DNA of 29,902 bases from a virus: the IMG/VR virus record IMGVR_UViG_3300044675_001458, positions 1 to 29,902 of that record. One strand, written 5' to 3'. The notes below the pieces were generated by a model. That model was not told the origin of the DNA and did no database searches. It was given only the letters and a program-made list of their open reading frames with translations. A program made the translations under genes and the position numbers. Shown in pieces: positions 22,221-29,272 of the stretch (its first letter is position 1; each line of letters begins with the position of its first letter).

Positions 22221-23938
22221 GATACGCTCAGCTTGCTAAAGTTCTTTTTCTTCTCTAGACTAATAACCGTGCTAAACTTATCCACAAGAGTGTCTGCGCG
22301 GTGTGATATTACGAATATGTTAGTTTTGGAATCTAATCCTGTCAAGAGTTTCATGAACTCTTCTGCTCCAACGGCATCTAGAGAGGAATCAAATATCTCG
22401 TCTAGAATCAACAGGTTACAGTTTGCGCTGTTCTTGACTCTGGCAACTTCTCTCCATGCCAGTAATAGAGATAGATCTATTCTCATCTTTTCTCCCTCAC
22501 TGAAGCTCATGTAACTAAAGCTATCTCGACTACGGCTTTTAATCGTCTCGTTGAATTCTTCATCTAGACTAAACTGTGCAAAGAAATCCATAGCCGATAG
22601 AAACTTATTAACTGTCTTGTTAATAATTGGAAGATAGTTCTTTATAATCTTTCCCTTGATTCCAGAATCGCGAAGAAGAATTCCTGCTATCTCCATATGG
22701 CGAATACCATCTTGTAGTTGCTTTCTTCCTGCATTGATATCAATCAACTGATTCTCTATAGCTTCTAGCTCTATTGTTTCTGTAGCGACACCATCTTCCG
22801 TTGTATTAGATTGGCTCAATTCAGAAGTGAGTTCCTTTATATTCTTCATCACAGCATCGTATGAAATATTCAACTGTGAGATTGATAATTTAATAGAACG
22901 AATTTCTTCTAATGTCTTTTCATGAATGCTTCGAATCTCTTCTGCTGATTCTAATTTGACATCAATGTCAGTAATGGCTTTGACGTATTCTGTTTCCTTT
23001 ATTTCCTTTTGTTCAATCTGTGTTTTCTTAAAAGAATCTGTAATTGCCTGTTTACACACAGGGCAGGAATCATTGTCGTGGAAAAAACCAATTTCCTTTT
23101 TGCAGTTGTCTGAGTTTTGTTGAATTTGAGTCTTCAACTTCTCTAGTGTCTTAATGGTCTTATCTGTCTTTGATTTTACAGTTTCATCTAACACAATAGA
23201 CGAAAGAGAATTAACATGAGTCTCTTTCTTCTGAGTTATTTCTTCACAGGATACGTTTAGTGACTTTAGCTTTTCATTAATTTTCTCAACAGACTCTTTA
23301 CTCTTTGCCTGTATTGATTTGATAAACTTCTTCTTTAGGTTTATCTTTTCACCCAATAAAGAAATTTCAGTATCGTATGTGTGAATCATACTTTTAGTCA
23401 GAGACATTCTACTCTTTAGTATGGTGTTCATTGTTGTAAACACATTAATGTCAAGAATGTCTTCAATGACGTTTCGTCTATCCGCTGCAGGTAGCTGCAT
23501 GAATGGAACAAACGAAGAACGACCAAGAATTACTACTTGAGTAAATGACTTGTAATTCATTCTTAGAATCTGTTCTTCGAAGAAATCCTGATAATCTTTA
23601 TTCTTTGCAGATTGGTTGATCATTTCTCCATTTTTATAAATCTCAAATAGCTTTGGAGCCAATCCTCGTTTAACAACATACTTATCCATTCCAATCTGAA
23701 ACGACAACTCAACAATACAGTCTTTCTTATTGATCGAGTTGACTAATTGAGGTATGTTGATTTTTCGGAATGGTTTACCGAATAGCGCAAATGTAATGGA
23801 ATCTAGAAACGCAAAAGATTTACCATTGCCATTGATTCCTGAGACAAGAGTATTCTTTCTAGCGTCTAGTACTATTTCAGTAAAATTGTTTCCAAACGAA
23901 CCAAAGTTTTTAAATTTTACTTTTTGAAATATAATCAT
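22217..23938 (-). CDS. 46: Recombination endonuclease subunit gp46 (Rad50/SbcC-like ATPase)
   Basis: This 573-aa SMC-type ATPase has FKNFGSFGNNF at the N-terminus, Walker A GINGNGKS (34-41), long coiled coils on both sides of a zinc hook CPVCKQ (292-297), the ABC signature SFSEGEKMR (478-486), Walker B NLLILDEIFD (508-517) and an H-loop VISHR (543-547). With gp47 it resects DNA ends for recombination-dependent replication and host DNA breakdown, as in T4, where gp46 is 560 aa. It overlaps gp47 and the PLP-like gene by 4 nt each. Confidence 0.97.
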   Translation of the reverse strand: MIIFQKVKFKNFGSFGNNFTEIVLDARKNTLVSGINGNGKSFAFLDSITFALFGKPFRKINIPQLVNSINKKDCIVELSFQIGMDKYVVKRGLAPKLFEIYKNGEMINQSAKNKDYQDFFEEQILRMNYKSFTQVVILGRSSFVPFMQLPAADRRNVIEDILDINVFTTMNTILKSRMSLTKSMIHTYDTEISLLGEKINLKKKFIKSIQAKSKESVEKINEKLKSLNVSCEEITQKKETHVNSLSSIVLDETVKSKTDKTIKTLEKLKTQIQQNSDNCKKEIGFFHDNDSCPVCKQAITDSFKKTQIEQKEIKETEYVKAITDIDVKLESAEEIRSIHEKTLEEIRSIKLSISQLNISYDAVMKNIKELTSELSQSNTTEDGVATETIELEAIENQLIDINAGRKQLQDGIRHMEIAGILLRDSGIKGKIIKNYLPIINKTVNKFLSAMDFFAQFSLDEEFNETIKSRSRDSFSYMSFSEGEKMRIDLSLLLAWREVARVKNSANCNLLILDEIFDSSLDAVGAEEFMKLLTGLDSKTNIFVISHRADTLVDKFSTVISLEKKKNFSKLSVS

Positions 23939-24972
23939 ATAGAAATGCTTTCGATATACAGTTCATGAATCAACATTTTTAGTTTATCTTTATCTTCTGA
24001 GATTTCAAGTTTATCTATCTCATCATTAATAATTGTAATGGTATCTTGAGCCATATCAATTACTTCTTCAGACGTTTCTATTTGGTCTTCGATGATATTA
24101 ATATTGATAACGCCAGCTTGTACCATCTTATCAATGTATTCATCAAATACTACTGGCTTAGTTTTCTTAACAACAATAATCTTCACATATGTGTTCTTAT
24201 AGAGATCAAACTTAGTAGAAAGAACATCAGTTGCATCATTGTACATTATTACATGATACATTCTTTCTGGGTTCTCCACGAATTCTAACTCTCGTGTGTC
24301 CGTATCAAATACATGAAATCCCTTGACTTGTCTTGCGTCAGAGAATGTAATTTGATACTGGGTTCCTAAGTAGTGAACATTTTTCTTAGAAGTCTTACCA
24401 TGAAAATGCCCGGATATGACCATTTCATAACAAGAGAGAATAGTATCATCCATTCCTCCCTCGAAGTTAACTCCATGAATTACTTCATAACCGTTTAATT
24501 CAAAATGACCACAAATAATTGAGGTAGAACAGTTTTTAATAAATGTATGAAACTCTTGTTCATTCTCTTTATTAATCCACGGAACCATAGCAATCTTGAC
24601 ACCATCAAAGTCAAGAATCGTTGGTTTCTCGTGTAGAGTTATTGATTTGTACTTAGTGCAAAACAATTCCTTGATGGAATTGACTTCATTTGTGTTCTTA
24701 AAGAATGTGTCATGATTGCCTAAGATACAATGTAACCTTACATTATTGTTTTCGAACCACTCAATGAACTGAGTTCGAACAATAGACAGTGTGTTGAAAT
24801 TTACAAACTTACGGCGATCTAAAAGATCTCCCAAGTGTAATACTGTGTCTATCTTATGTTCTTTGCAATATGGAAAAAACTGATCATTGAAAAATCGCAT
24901 AAAGTAATCAAGAAATAATGGTGAATCGTTTCTTGCTCCAAAATGCGTATCATTGATGATTGCAATTTTCAC
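23935..24972 (-). CDS. 47: Recombination endonuclease subunit gp47 (Mre11/SbcD-like)
   Basis: This 345-aa metallophosphoesterase carries the five Mre11 motifs: INDTHFG (6-12), GDLLDRR (48-54), GNHDTF (85-90), CGHFE (154-158) and SGHFHGKT (187-194). With gp46 it forms the end-processing nuclease of recombination and DNA repair. The start is a GTG that overlaps the stop of the 96-aa gene (GTGA). T4 gp47 is 339 aa, so this length is normal. The C-terminal 130 residues are rich in acidic and hydrophobic residues and probably hold the gp46-binding region. Confidence 0.97.
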   Translation of the reverse strand: MKIAIINDTHFGARNDSPLFLDYFMRFFNDQFFPYCKEHKIDTVLHLGDLLDRRKFVNFNTLSIVRTQFIEWFENNNVRLHCILGNHDTFFKNTNEVNSIKELFCTKYKSITLHEKPTILDFDGVKIAMVPWINKENEQEFHTFIKNCSTSIICGHFELNGYEVIHGVNFEGGMDDTILSCYEMVISGHFHGKTSKKNVHYLGTQYQITFSDARQVKGFHVFDTDTRELEFVENPERMYHVIMYNDATDVLSTKFDLYKNTYVKIIVVKKTKPVVFDEYIDKMVQAGVININIIEDQIETSEEVIDMAQDTITIINDEIDKLEISEDKDKLKMLIHELYIESISI

Positions 24973-25259
24973 TTCTTATTCTTTCCTCGTTTAATGTTCT
25001 TTGTAGTAATGATAATACGAGCATAGTTTTCTTCTACTACAGTGCTGTCAATCGTAATTGATTCTACGATTACATCATCTACATCATTAACAGTATCAAG
25101 CAGTCTATCTCCAACCATAATACATGGACCGCCTTCGAAGTCAAACATCCCTTCGCCCCCTCTGCTGAACAAAGTACGTCCTTCGATGGTGTATGTTCCA
25201 TCATCGCGCTTTGTTATGATTCGGTCATCCCCATACCTAGATTTGAATTTCTTTACCAT
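24969..25259 (-). CDS. Conserved-type hypothetical protein, 96 aa
   Basis: A 96-aa protein located between gp55 and gp47, where other marine T4-like phages also encode a small unknown protein. It starts basic (MVKKFKSRYGDDRIITKRDD), has GTYTIEGRTLFSRGGEGMFD followed by FEGGPCIMVGD, a beta-rich pattern, and ends basic (TTKNIKRGKNKK). It resembles a small beta-barrel but no family is recognised. It is coupled on both sides: TAATG with gp55 and GTGA with gp47. It may assist one of these two, but this is only an inference from position. Confidence 0.75.
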   Translation of the reverse strand: MVKKFKSRYGDDRIITKRDDGTYTIEGRTLFSRGGEGMFDFEGGPCIMVGDRLLDTVNDVDDVIVESITIDSTVVEENYARIIITTKNIKRGKNKK

Positions 25260-25831
25260 TACGATTTTCTTTTTTTCTTCTTCTTTGGTTCAAACTTCTT
25301 TATGTCATTATCAGAAATTTGGAAATGATCAGATATGGCTTGTTGTACTGTGTCTTTTTCAAAGTAGTTCTCTTTGAACCACCTATGAACAGAACCATCA
25401 TCCATTAGCTCTGTCATTTTAAGTTTAATGTATGACTGTTTCTTTTCCTTTTCAATTCTCCGCAAGAAAGCATAATATATGATTTGAGTGAAATATGAAA
25501 ATGGATTCTTTGATTTTTCTGGGTCGAAGTTATGAGCATACATTAGGCAATTCTCTATGCCGTCTGATACCATCTCTTCTCTATATGGGTAATTGACAAA
25601 ATTACCCTTTCGGGATAGATGCTCAGCAATGTTCATAAAACATTCGCCTATGTAATTGGTTATTGGTGGTCGCTTCTCGTCAGACTCTTCTGCTTCTTTG
25701 CAGAGCTTCTTCCATTCGACCATATCGATATAGAATAGCTTGTTATCAACGTAGTGATCTACTGGCTTTTCTATTCGTTTTATTAGTGGGGGATCCGATG
25801 TAACAGACTTCTTCTTTTTCTTTTTAGCCAT
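25259..25831 (-). CDS. 55: Late-transcription sigma factor gp55
   Basis: The 190-aa product has the sigma region 2 core of gp55. EEMVSDGIENCLMYAHNFDP (87-106) is followed by NPFSYFTQIIYYAFLRRIEK (111-130), whose second part contacts the late promoter -10 element. gp55 replaces sigma70 on host RNA polymerase and reads TATAAATA promoters, several of which are visible here. Both ends are polylysine (MAKKKKKKS, KKKKKRKS). The T4 protein ends in a hydrophobic-acidic motif that binds the gp45 clamp, and nothing like it is seen. The ATG has AGGAG 8 nt upstream and a sigma70-type promoter before it, fitting early or middle expression. Confidence 0.92.
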   Translation of the reverse strand: MAKKKKKKSVTSDPPLIKRIEKPVDHYVDNKLFYIDMVEWKKLCKEAEESDEKRPPITNYIGECFMNIAEHLSRKGNFVNYPYREEMVSDGIENCLMYAHNFDPEKSKNPFSYFTQIIYYAFLRRIEKEKKQSYIKLKMTELMDDGSVHRWFKENYFEKDTVQQAISDHFQISDNDIKKFEPKKKKKRKS

Positions 25832-25852
25832 TGTATAAACTCCTACGTCACT

Positions 25853-25880
25853 AGTATAACCACTAATATGGTAAATCCAA
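25853..25880 (-). promoter_or_regulatory. Candidate sigma70-type promoter for gene 55
   Basis: On the minus strand TTGGAT (25880-25875), a 16-nt spacer, then TATACT (25858-25853). The predicted start near 25846 leaves a leader of about 15 nt holding TAGGAG. It lies in the longest non-coding gap of the window (25832-25970). Confidence 0.6.
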
Positions 25881-25938
25881 AAGAATTATGTTGATTTCTC
25901 TTGACACCATGATTACACTGTCTGTGTATGGTATGAGA

Positions 25939-25954
25939 AAGATATTAGTATCTT
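25939..25954 (-). terminator. Weak hairpin, possible terminator after the Sm-like gene
   Basis: AAGATA and TATCTT form a 6-bp AT-rich stem with a 4-nt loop, 16 nt after the stop of the gene at 25971. Only TTTCTC follows on the minus strand, so termination would be weak. The rest of the 25832-25970 gap holds the gene 55 promoter; I see no gene in it. Confidence 0.25.
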
Positions 25955-25970
25955 AAATATACTCTAAGTA

Positions 25971-26705
25971 TTACTGATATTCATCTGAGAGTGGGTCTGG
26001 GTTCCAGTCTGTCCACTTATTACCAAAACCATCCCGATCCTTTTCGTCTCCAGTGTATCGGTGTTCATTAATCGATTCGCCAGTCTTTCTTTTCTTCTTC
26101 TTCTTAGATTGAGAAAGATTGAAGTGATTAATCATATCCATAATATCGCGGGGGTCAATCAACCCGTCATTAATCATATTGGCTAATACTTGAGGAGAAA
26201 AAACCAGACTCATGTGTATTACGTTTTCCATTTCCTTACTCTTTGGCTTTCTTTTATTAGGCTTAGGAGTCTTTGGAAGTTTGGTTTTCTCTACTTCGTT
26301 AAAAAGATTTTCAAACATATCCTGAATCATATTTTCATATTCAGCAGCATTTAAATCTTGATCATCAGTAACTTTAGGATTGACCAGATCAGCTAATGGA
26401 GTCTTCTCATACATTGGAAGATTTTCTCTATCTTGTTCAGACAGATAATACGACATGACATCAGGAGTTGGTTCTAGAGTAGTGGCTATAAAATCAGTAG
26501 GAATGGTAGTTTCACTCTGCTTACCAAATGATAACCAATTCTTAAGAATTACACCCTCTTTGATATTGCCGTAAGAATCAGGAATAGAAATGGTCTTAAA
26601 TATCATAGGTTTACTTAAAGTAACCTTACCATTTTCTGAACCAGCAATTTCAGCGATTAATTCTTCGCCGCTTCTTAATTTTATTACTCTGAAAATTTGT
26701 GTCAT
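25971..26705 (-). CDS. Sm/Lsm-like protein, 244 aa
   Basis: The N-terminal 80 residues (IFRVIKLRSGEELIAEIAGS, GKVTLSKPMIFKT, GVILKNWLSFGKQSETTIP) have the Sm-fold pattern seen in a protein that sits between uvsW and gene 55 in many marine T4-like phages. That protein is usually described as Lsm- or Hfq-like. The rest is different: a segment with acidic patches, a KPNKRKPKSKE stretch, VLANMINDGLIDPRDIMDMI, a KKKKKRK run and a Trp-rich acidic tail. An RNA-binding role is inferred from the fold and the lysine runs; no function is proven. It overlaps uvsW by 4 nt and has its own stop before the long gap. Confidence 0.65.
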   Translation of the reverse strand: MTQIFRVIKLRSGEELIAEIAGSENGKVTLSKPMIFKTISIPDSYGNIKEGVILKNWLSFGKQSETTIPTDFIATTLEPTPDVMSYYLSEQDRENLPMYEKTPLADLVNPKVTDDQDLNAAEYENMIQDMFENLFNEVEKTKLPKTPKPNKRKPKSKEMENVIHMSLVFSPQVLANMINDGLIDPRDIMDMINHFNLSQSKKKKKRKTGESINEHRYTGDEKDRDGFGNKWTDWNPDPLSDEYQ

Positions 26706-28201
26706 TTATTTTCCTTGAGTTGGAGAGATACTACTCGGTACTTAAACTTCTCTCTAGTATATATTCTTATGCGTTCGTCCATATGATTCAACGAATGATT
26801 TCGATACTTTTTATGACGTAAATCATCCCCAATATCGTATACATGAACCCCTGTTTTAGTTTCACTCTTACGCAACCCTCTTCCGATAGACTGTAGCACT
26901 CGTATTACGGATTTAGAAGGAGAGGCAAATACAATATTGTGAATATTTCTTATGTTTATTCCAGTAGAACATGTTCCATACGAAGCAATTAGAATACTAT
27001 TAGTTTGTTTGTCTACAACATTTCTAATTTCTTCTCTCTGCTGAGCATCTGTTCCTCCATGAATAAAGAATATATCTTTGTCAGTTATATCACGTTTGAA
27101 TGTTTCATATAATGGCTTACCATGAAGCTCTACAAAGTTGAACAGTAATAGAGTATTTCCTTTAAGCCCTGCACAAAGATTTTTAATAAATGCATTTCTT
27201 TTCCGGTTTAAAACTAGCCATTTGATTTCTTCTTTGTATAACATCCTCTTTGACTCTTCAATATCTGCAGGAGTGTATTGCAATAGAAGACAGTCAATAG
27301 AGAGATCTGACAGCAAATTCTTTTTAATGAGTGTAGAGGTTGTTGTAACATTAAGTACCCTTCCAAATAGTCCTTCGATGACTAATTTATGCGTATGTGT
27401 TCCATCTAGTGTGCCTGTTGTTCCTATACGAATAGGACAATCAGTCAGCTTCGACATGAGTGATGATAATGACTTTGCTTTGAATAAATGACATTCATCT
27501 CCGACAACCATTTCAAATTGATCAAAGAATTCTTTAGGCATTTTATAGATGCTTTGCCAAGTAGAAATAACAACACGCTTATGCGTGTCTTTTTCTTTGC
27601 CTGATGATATAGTATAGCAGTGTCTACCAACCGACCATTTGTTTTCTTTTGAATAGTCTTCGAAGTCACTATACATCTGAGAGACAAGACCGACTGTTGG
27701 GACGACTATGAGTATTTTCTTTTCTGGCTTTATGTGATCCAAAAAGAAACGACTAAGGCAATATATTATTAAAGATTTACCACTGCCAGTAGGACAAAGA
27801 AGAAGAGTTCTTTCCTTCTGTATCGCTTCTGTTATCGCTCGTATTTGATAATCATGTGCAGATATTCGTTTTCCCAACGCAGTTGGTTTTATAAACTCTT
27901 CAACGTATTTTGCTATCTGATCTTCGGTGTAGTCCTTATCTACTCGGTTTGGATGCTCAACTGAGTAGTTTCTATCGTTAGCAAATTTAACAACATAATC
28001 AACCAACCCAGCATATATCGTATGCGTGAATAGATTGAATAGCCGTATTTGACCATCCCAGATTTTGTTTTTATATGCTGGTGTAAATTGATGATTCGGA
28101 ACAGCGAACGTGAAGTATTGATTCAATTCCTTAGCAATACCACGTTCGCATGTTATTTTAACGTAAACCGAATTTAGATCTTCAATTACCAGATCGGACA
28201 T
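26702..28201 (-). CDS. uvsW: UvsW superfamily 2 helicase
   Basis: This 499-aa helicase matches T4 UvsW (502 aa). Motif I is LLLCPTGSGKS (133-143), motif Ia VVPTVGLV, motif II VVGDECH (232-238), motif III GTTGTLDG (260-267), motif V TGINIRN and motif VI QSIGRGLRKSE (437-447). A small N-terminal DNA-binding region precedes motif I. UvsW unwinds R-loops and branched DNA, drives fork regression and switches phage replication from origin-based to recombination-based mode late in infection. A late promoter AATAAATA ends 5 nt before the ATG, which fits late expression as in T4. Confidence 0.96.
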   Translation of the reverse strand: MSDLVIEDLNSVYVKITCERGIAKELNQYFTFAVPNHQFTPAYKNKIWDGQIRLFNLFTHTIYAGLVDYVVKFANDRNYSVEHPNRVDKDYTEDQIAKYVEEFIKPTALGKRISAHDYQIRAITEAIQKERTLLLCPTGSGKSLIIYCLSRFFLDHIKPEKKILIVVPTVGLVSQMYSDFEDYSKENKWSVGRHCYTISSGKEKDTHKRVVISTWQSIYKMPKEFFDQFEMVVGDECHLFKAKSLSSLMSKLTDCPIRIGTTGTLDGTHTHKLVIEGLFGRVLNVTTTSTLIKKNLLSDLSIDCLLLQYTPADIEESKRMLYKEEIKWLVLNRKRNAFIKNLCAGLKGNTLLLFNFVELHGKPLYETFKRDITDKDIFFIHGGTDAQQREEIRNVVDKQTNSILIASYGTCSTGINIRNIHNIVFASPSKSVIRVLQSIGRGLRKSETKTGVHVYDIGDDLRHKKYRNHSLNHMDERIRIYTREKFKYRVVSLQLKENK

Positions 28202-28206
28202 ACTAG

Positions 28207-28214
28207 TATTTATT
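28207..28214 (-). promoter_or_regulatory. Late promoter variant AATAAATA before uvsW
   Basis: On the minus strand AATAAATA is followed by CTAGT and then the uvsW ATG. AATAAATACTA resembles the extended T4 late consensus. At usual T4 spacing the first transcribed base would be the A of the ATG. The element overlaps the uvsY stop codon. Confidence 0.5.
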
Positions 28215-28647
28215 ACTGACCACTAGTGAACTTTGTCCAGTCGATAATGGAGCGAATTGTCCATTGTCGATTGTTGATTATCTTGATAACATTTTCTAAG
28301 TAGCTTACCTTTTCTTTTTGGTATTCTACTTTCATCTTTTGACGAATCACTGCGCTATCGGATTCGATTAAACGATCTAAGTCTTGCTTTAGAACGTGTA
28401 GATCAAACTGCTCCCATTCATTTTCTTTGAGTTCATCTGCACTCATTCTTCCACTGTAATATAGCCACTTTTTAGTCTTCAGACTATCTAGTTCTGTATT
28501 CATTCGAGTTAAAGACAGCTTCTCTTCCATAAAGAAAATTAGATACTTATTATGAATTTGAGGTGTTCGTACAGATTCCCTATCGAGTTGAGTCTCGTCT
28601 AGAGAAATGTCTTTCTTAATCATTTCTTTTAATTCATCAAATGTCAT
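28213..28647 (-). CDS. uvsY: UvsY recombination mediator
   Basis: This product of about 144 aa matches T4 UvsY (137 aa) in its start (MTFDELKEMIKKDISLDETQ, against a similar T4 N-terminus), the central KKWLYYSGRMSADE and the overall length. UvsY is a ring-forming protein that loads the UvsX recombinase on gp32-coated single-stranded DNA. UvsX and gp32 are not in the window. An in-frame TTG at 28656 would add three residues, but it overlaps the promoter -10, and the ATG fits T4 better. The gene follows the tail-tube-like gene and precedes uvsW, the usual marine T4-like order. Confidence 0.88.
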   Translation of the reverse strand: MTFDELKEMIKKDISLDETQLDRESVRTPQIHNKYLIFFMEEKLSLTRMNTELDSLKTKKWLYYSGRMSADELKENEWEQFDLHVLKQDLDRLIESDSAVIRQKMKVEYQKEKVSYLENVIKIINNRQWTIRSIIDWTKFTSGQ

Positions 28648-28655
28648 AATATTCA

Positions 28656-28683
28656 ATCATATCACAAATTAAGAAGAAGTCAA
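28656..28683 (-). promoter_or_regulatory. Candidate sigma70-type promoter for uvsY
   Basis: On the minus strand TTGACT (28683-28678), a 16-nt spacer, then TATGAT (28661-28656). The predicted start is 2 nt before the ATG at 28647, so the leader would be almost absent. It gives the recombination genes early expression, separate from the structural gene upstream. Confidence 0.55.
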
Positions 28684-29196
28684 TACCTTGAATTCATAAT
28701 ATGTGTATGTAAAATCTACAGTTGCTAATACTGGAACATTGTCTACTGCCGTTATTGAAAATGGAAGTTCAGATAAAGCTGATGGGTATCCATTTTTAAA
28801 TACTACTTCAAATTTAGCTTTATATGCACTGTTTGTTATGCTTAAAGTTATATCAGAATATTTGTCATGATGTGGTAAATGATTAGTAGAATCTGTGTAG
28901 TTGCCTAACGCTTTAATCCAATTATAGATTTCTTGCCAACTTCGCATACTCTCGTCTACTAAAAACTGCACTCGTAATGGCTGAAACGTATAAGCATTTC
29001 CGGGAACTGGAATATTGGTACTTAATATTGTCGGTTGTCTTAGTTCTGCGATATTAATAGAAGGAAGAGATACTGCTTGAGCAAAGTATGATACCGTTGG
29101 TGCTCTACTAATTGCCAATCTAAAATAATTAGTGCTAAGGTAATTATGTGTAGCTGGTCTACTTGTGTCTGTTAGAAAATCGGTATCTATTGTCAT
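28669..29196 (-). CDS. Tail-tube-like virion protein in the gene 3 position
   Basis: The 175-aa product has the plan of the T4 tail-tube superfamily (gp19/gp54-like): FRLAISRAPTVSYFAQAVSL near the start, IPVPGNAYTFQPLRVQFLVD in the middle, then VVFKNGYPSALSELPFS and TVDFTYTYYEFK at the end. Cyanophages and their relatives encode such a protein directly downstream of gene 23 and before uvsY, where it has been named gp3 (tail completion). I cannot decide between a tube-terminator role (gp3) and a tube or initiator role (gp19/gp54). It follows the gene 23 terminator and has its own late promoter 5 nt before the ATG. Confidence 0.75.
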   Translation of the reverse strand: MTIDTDFLTDTSRPATHNYLSTNYFRLAISRAPTVSYFAQAVSLPSINIAELRQPTILSTNIPVPGNAYTFQPLRVQFLVDESMRSWQEIYNWIKALGNYTDSTNHLPHHDKYSDITLSITNSAYKAKFEVVFKNGYPSALSELPFSITAVDNVPVLATVDFTYTYYEFKVLTSS

Positions 29197-29201
29197 ATTA
29201 G

Positions 29202-29209
29202 TATTTATC
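29202..29209 (-). promoter_or_regulatory. Late promoter variant GATAAATA before the tail-tube-like gene
   Basis: On the minus strand GATAAATA is followed by CTAAT and the ATG at 29196. Spacing and flanks equal those at uvsW (ATAAATACTA-x-TATG). It follows the gene 23 terminator, so the gene needs its own promoter. At T4 spacing, the mRNA would start at the ATG. Confidence 0.6.
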
Positions 29210-29212
29210 CAA

Positions 29213-29243
29213 ATAGAAAGGGGAGAGTCTTTCGACTCTCCCC
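29213..29243 (-). terminator. Intrinsic terminator after gene 23
   Basis: On the minus strand GGGGAGAGTC and GACTCTCCCC form a perfect 10-bp GC-rich stem (29243-29234 with 29229-29220) with a GAAA tetraloop, followed by TTTCTATTT. It begins 29 nt after the gene 23 stop. Strong termination after the most expressed virion gene is expected. Confidence 0.88.
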
Positions 29244-29272
29244 AATCTTCTCCCCAGTTTAGTTACTTAAAA

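Noticed and set aside
22320-22352. TTGACA-N17-TAACAT inside gp46
   Set aside because: Weak -10, inside conserved coding sequence, and about 100 nt from the next start; no further support.
25901-25932. TTGACA on the plus strand in the gap before gene 55
   Set aside because: No acceptable -10 at 15-19 nt, and no plus-strand gene follows.
25832-25970. Short open frames of about 15 codons on both strands
   Set aside because: Too short, no ribosome binding site, and they overlap the promoter region.
4090-29272. tRNA genes in the gaps
   Set aside because: No gap shows a cloverleaf or T-loop sequence; most gaps are only a few bases long.
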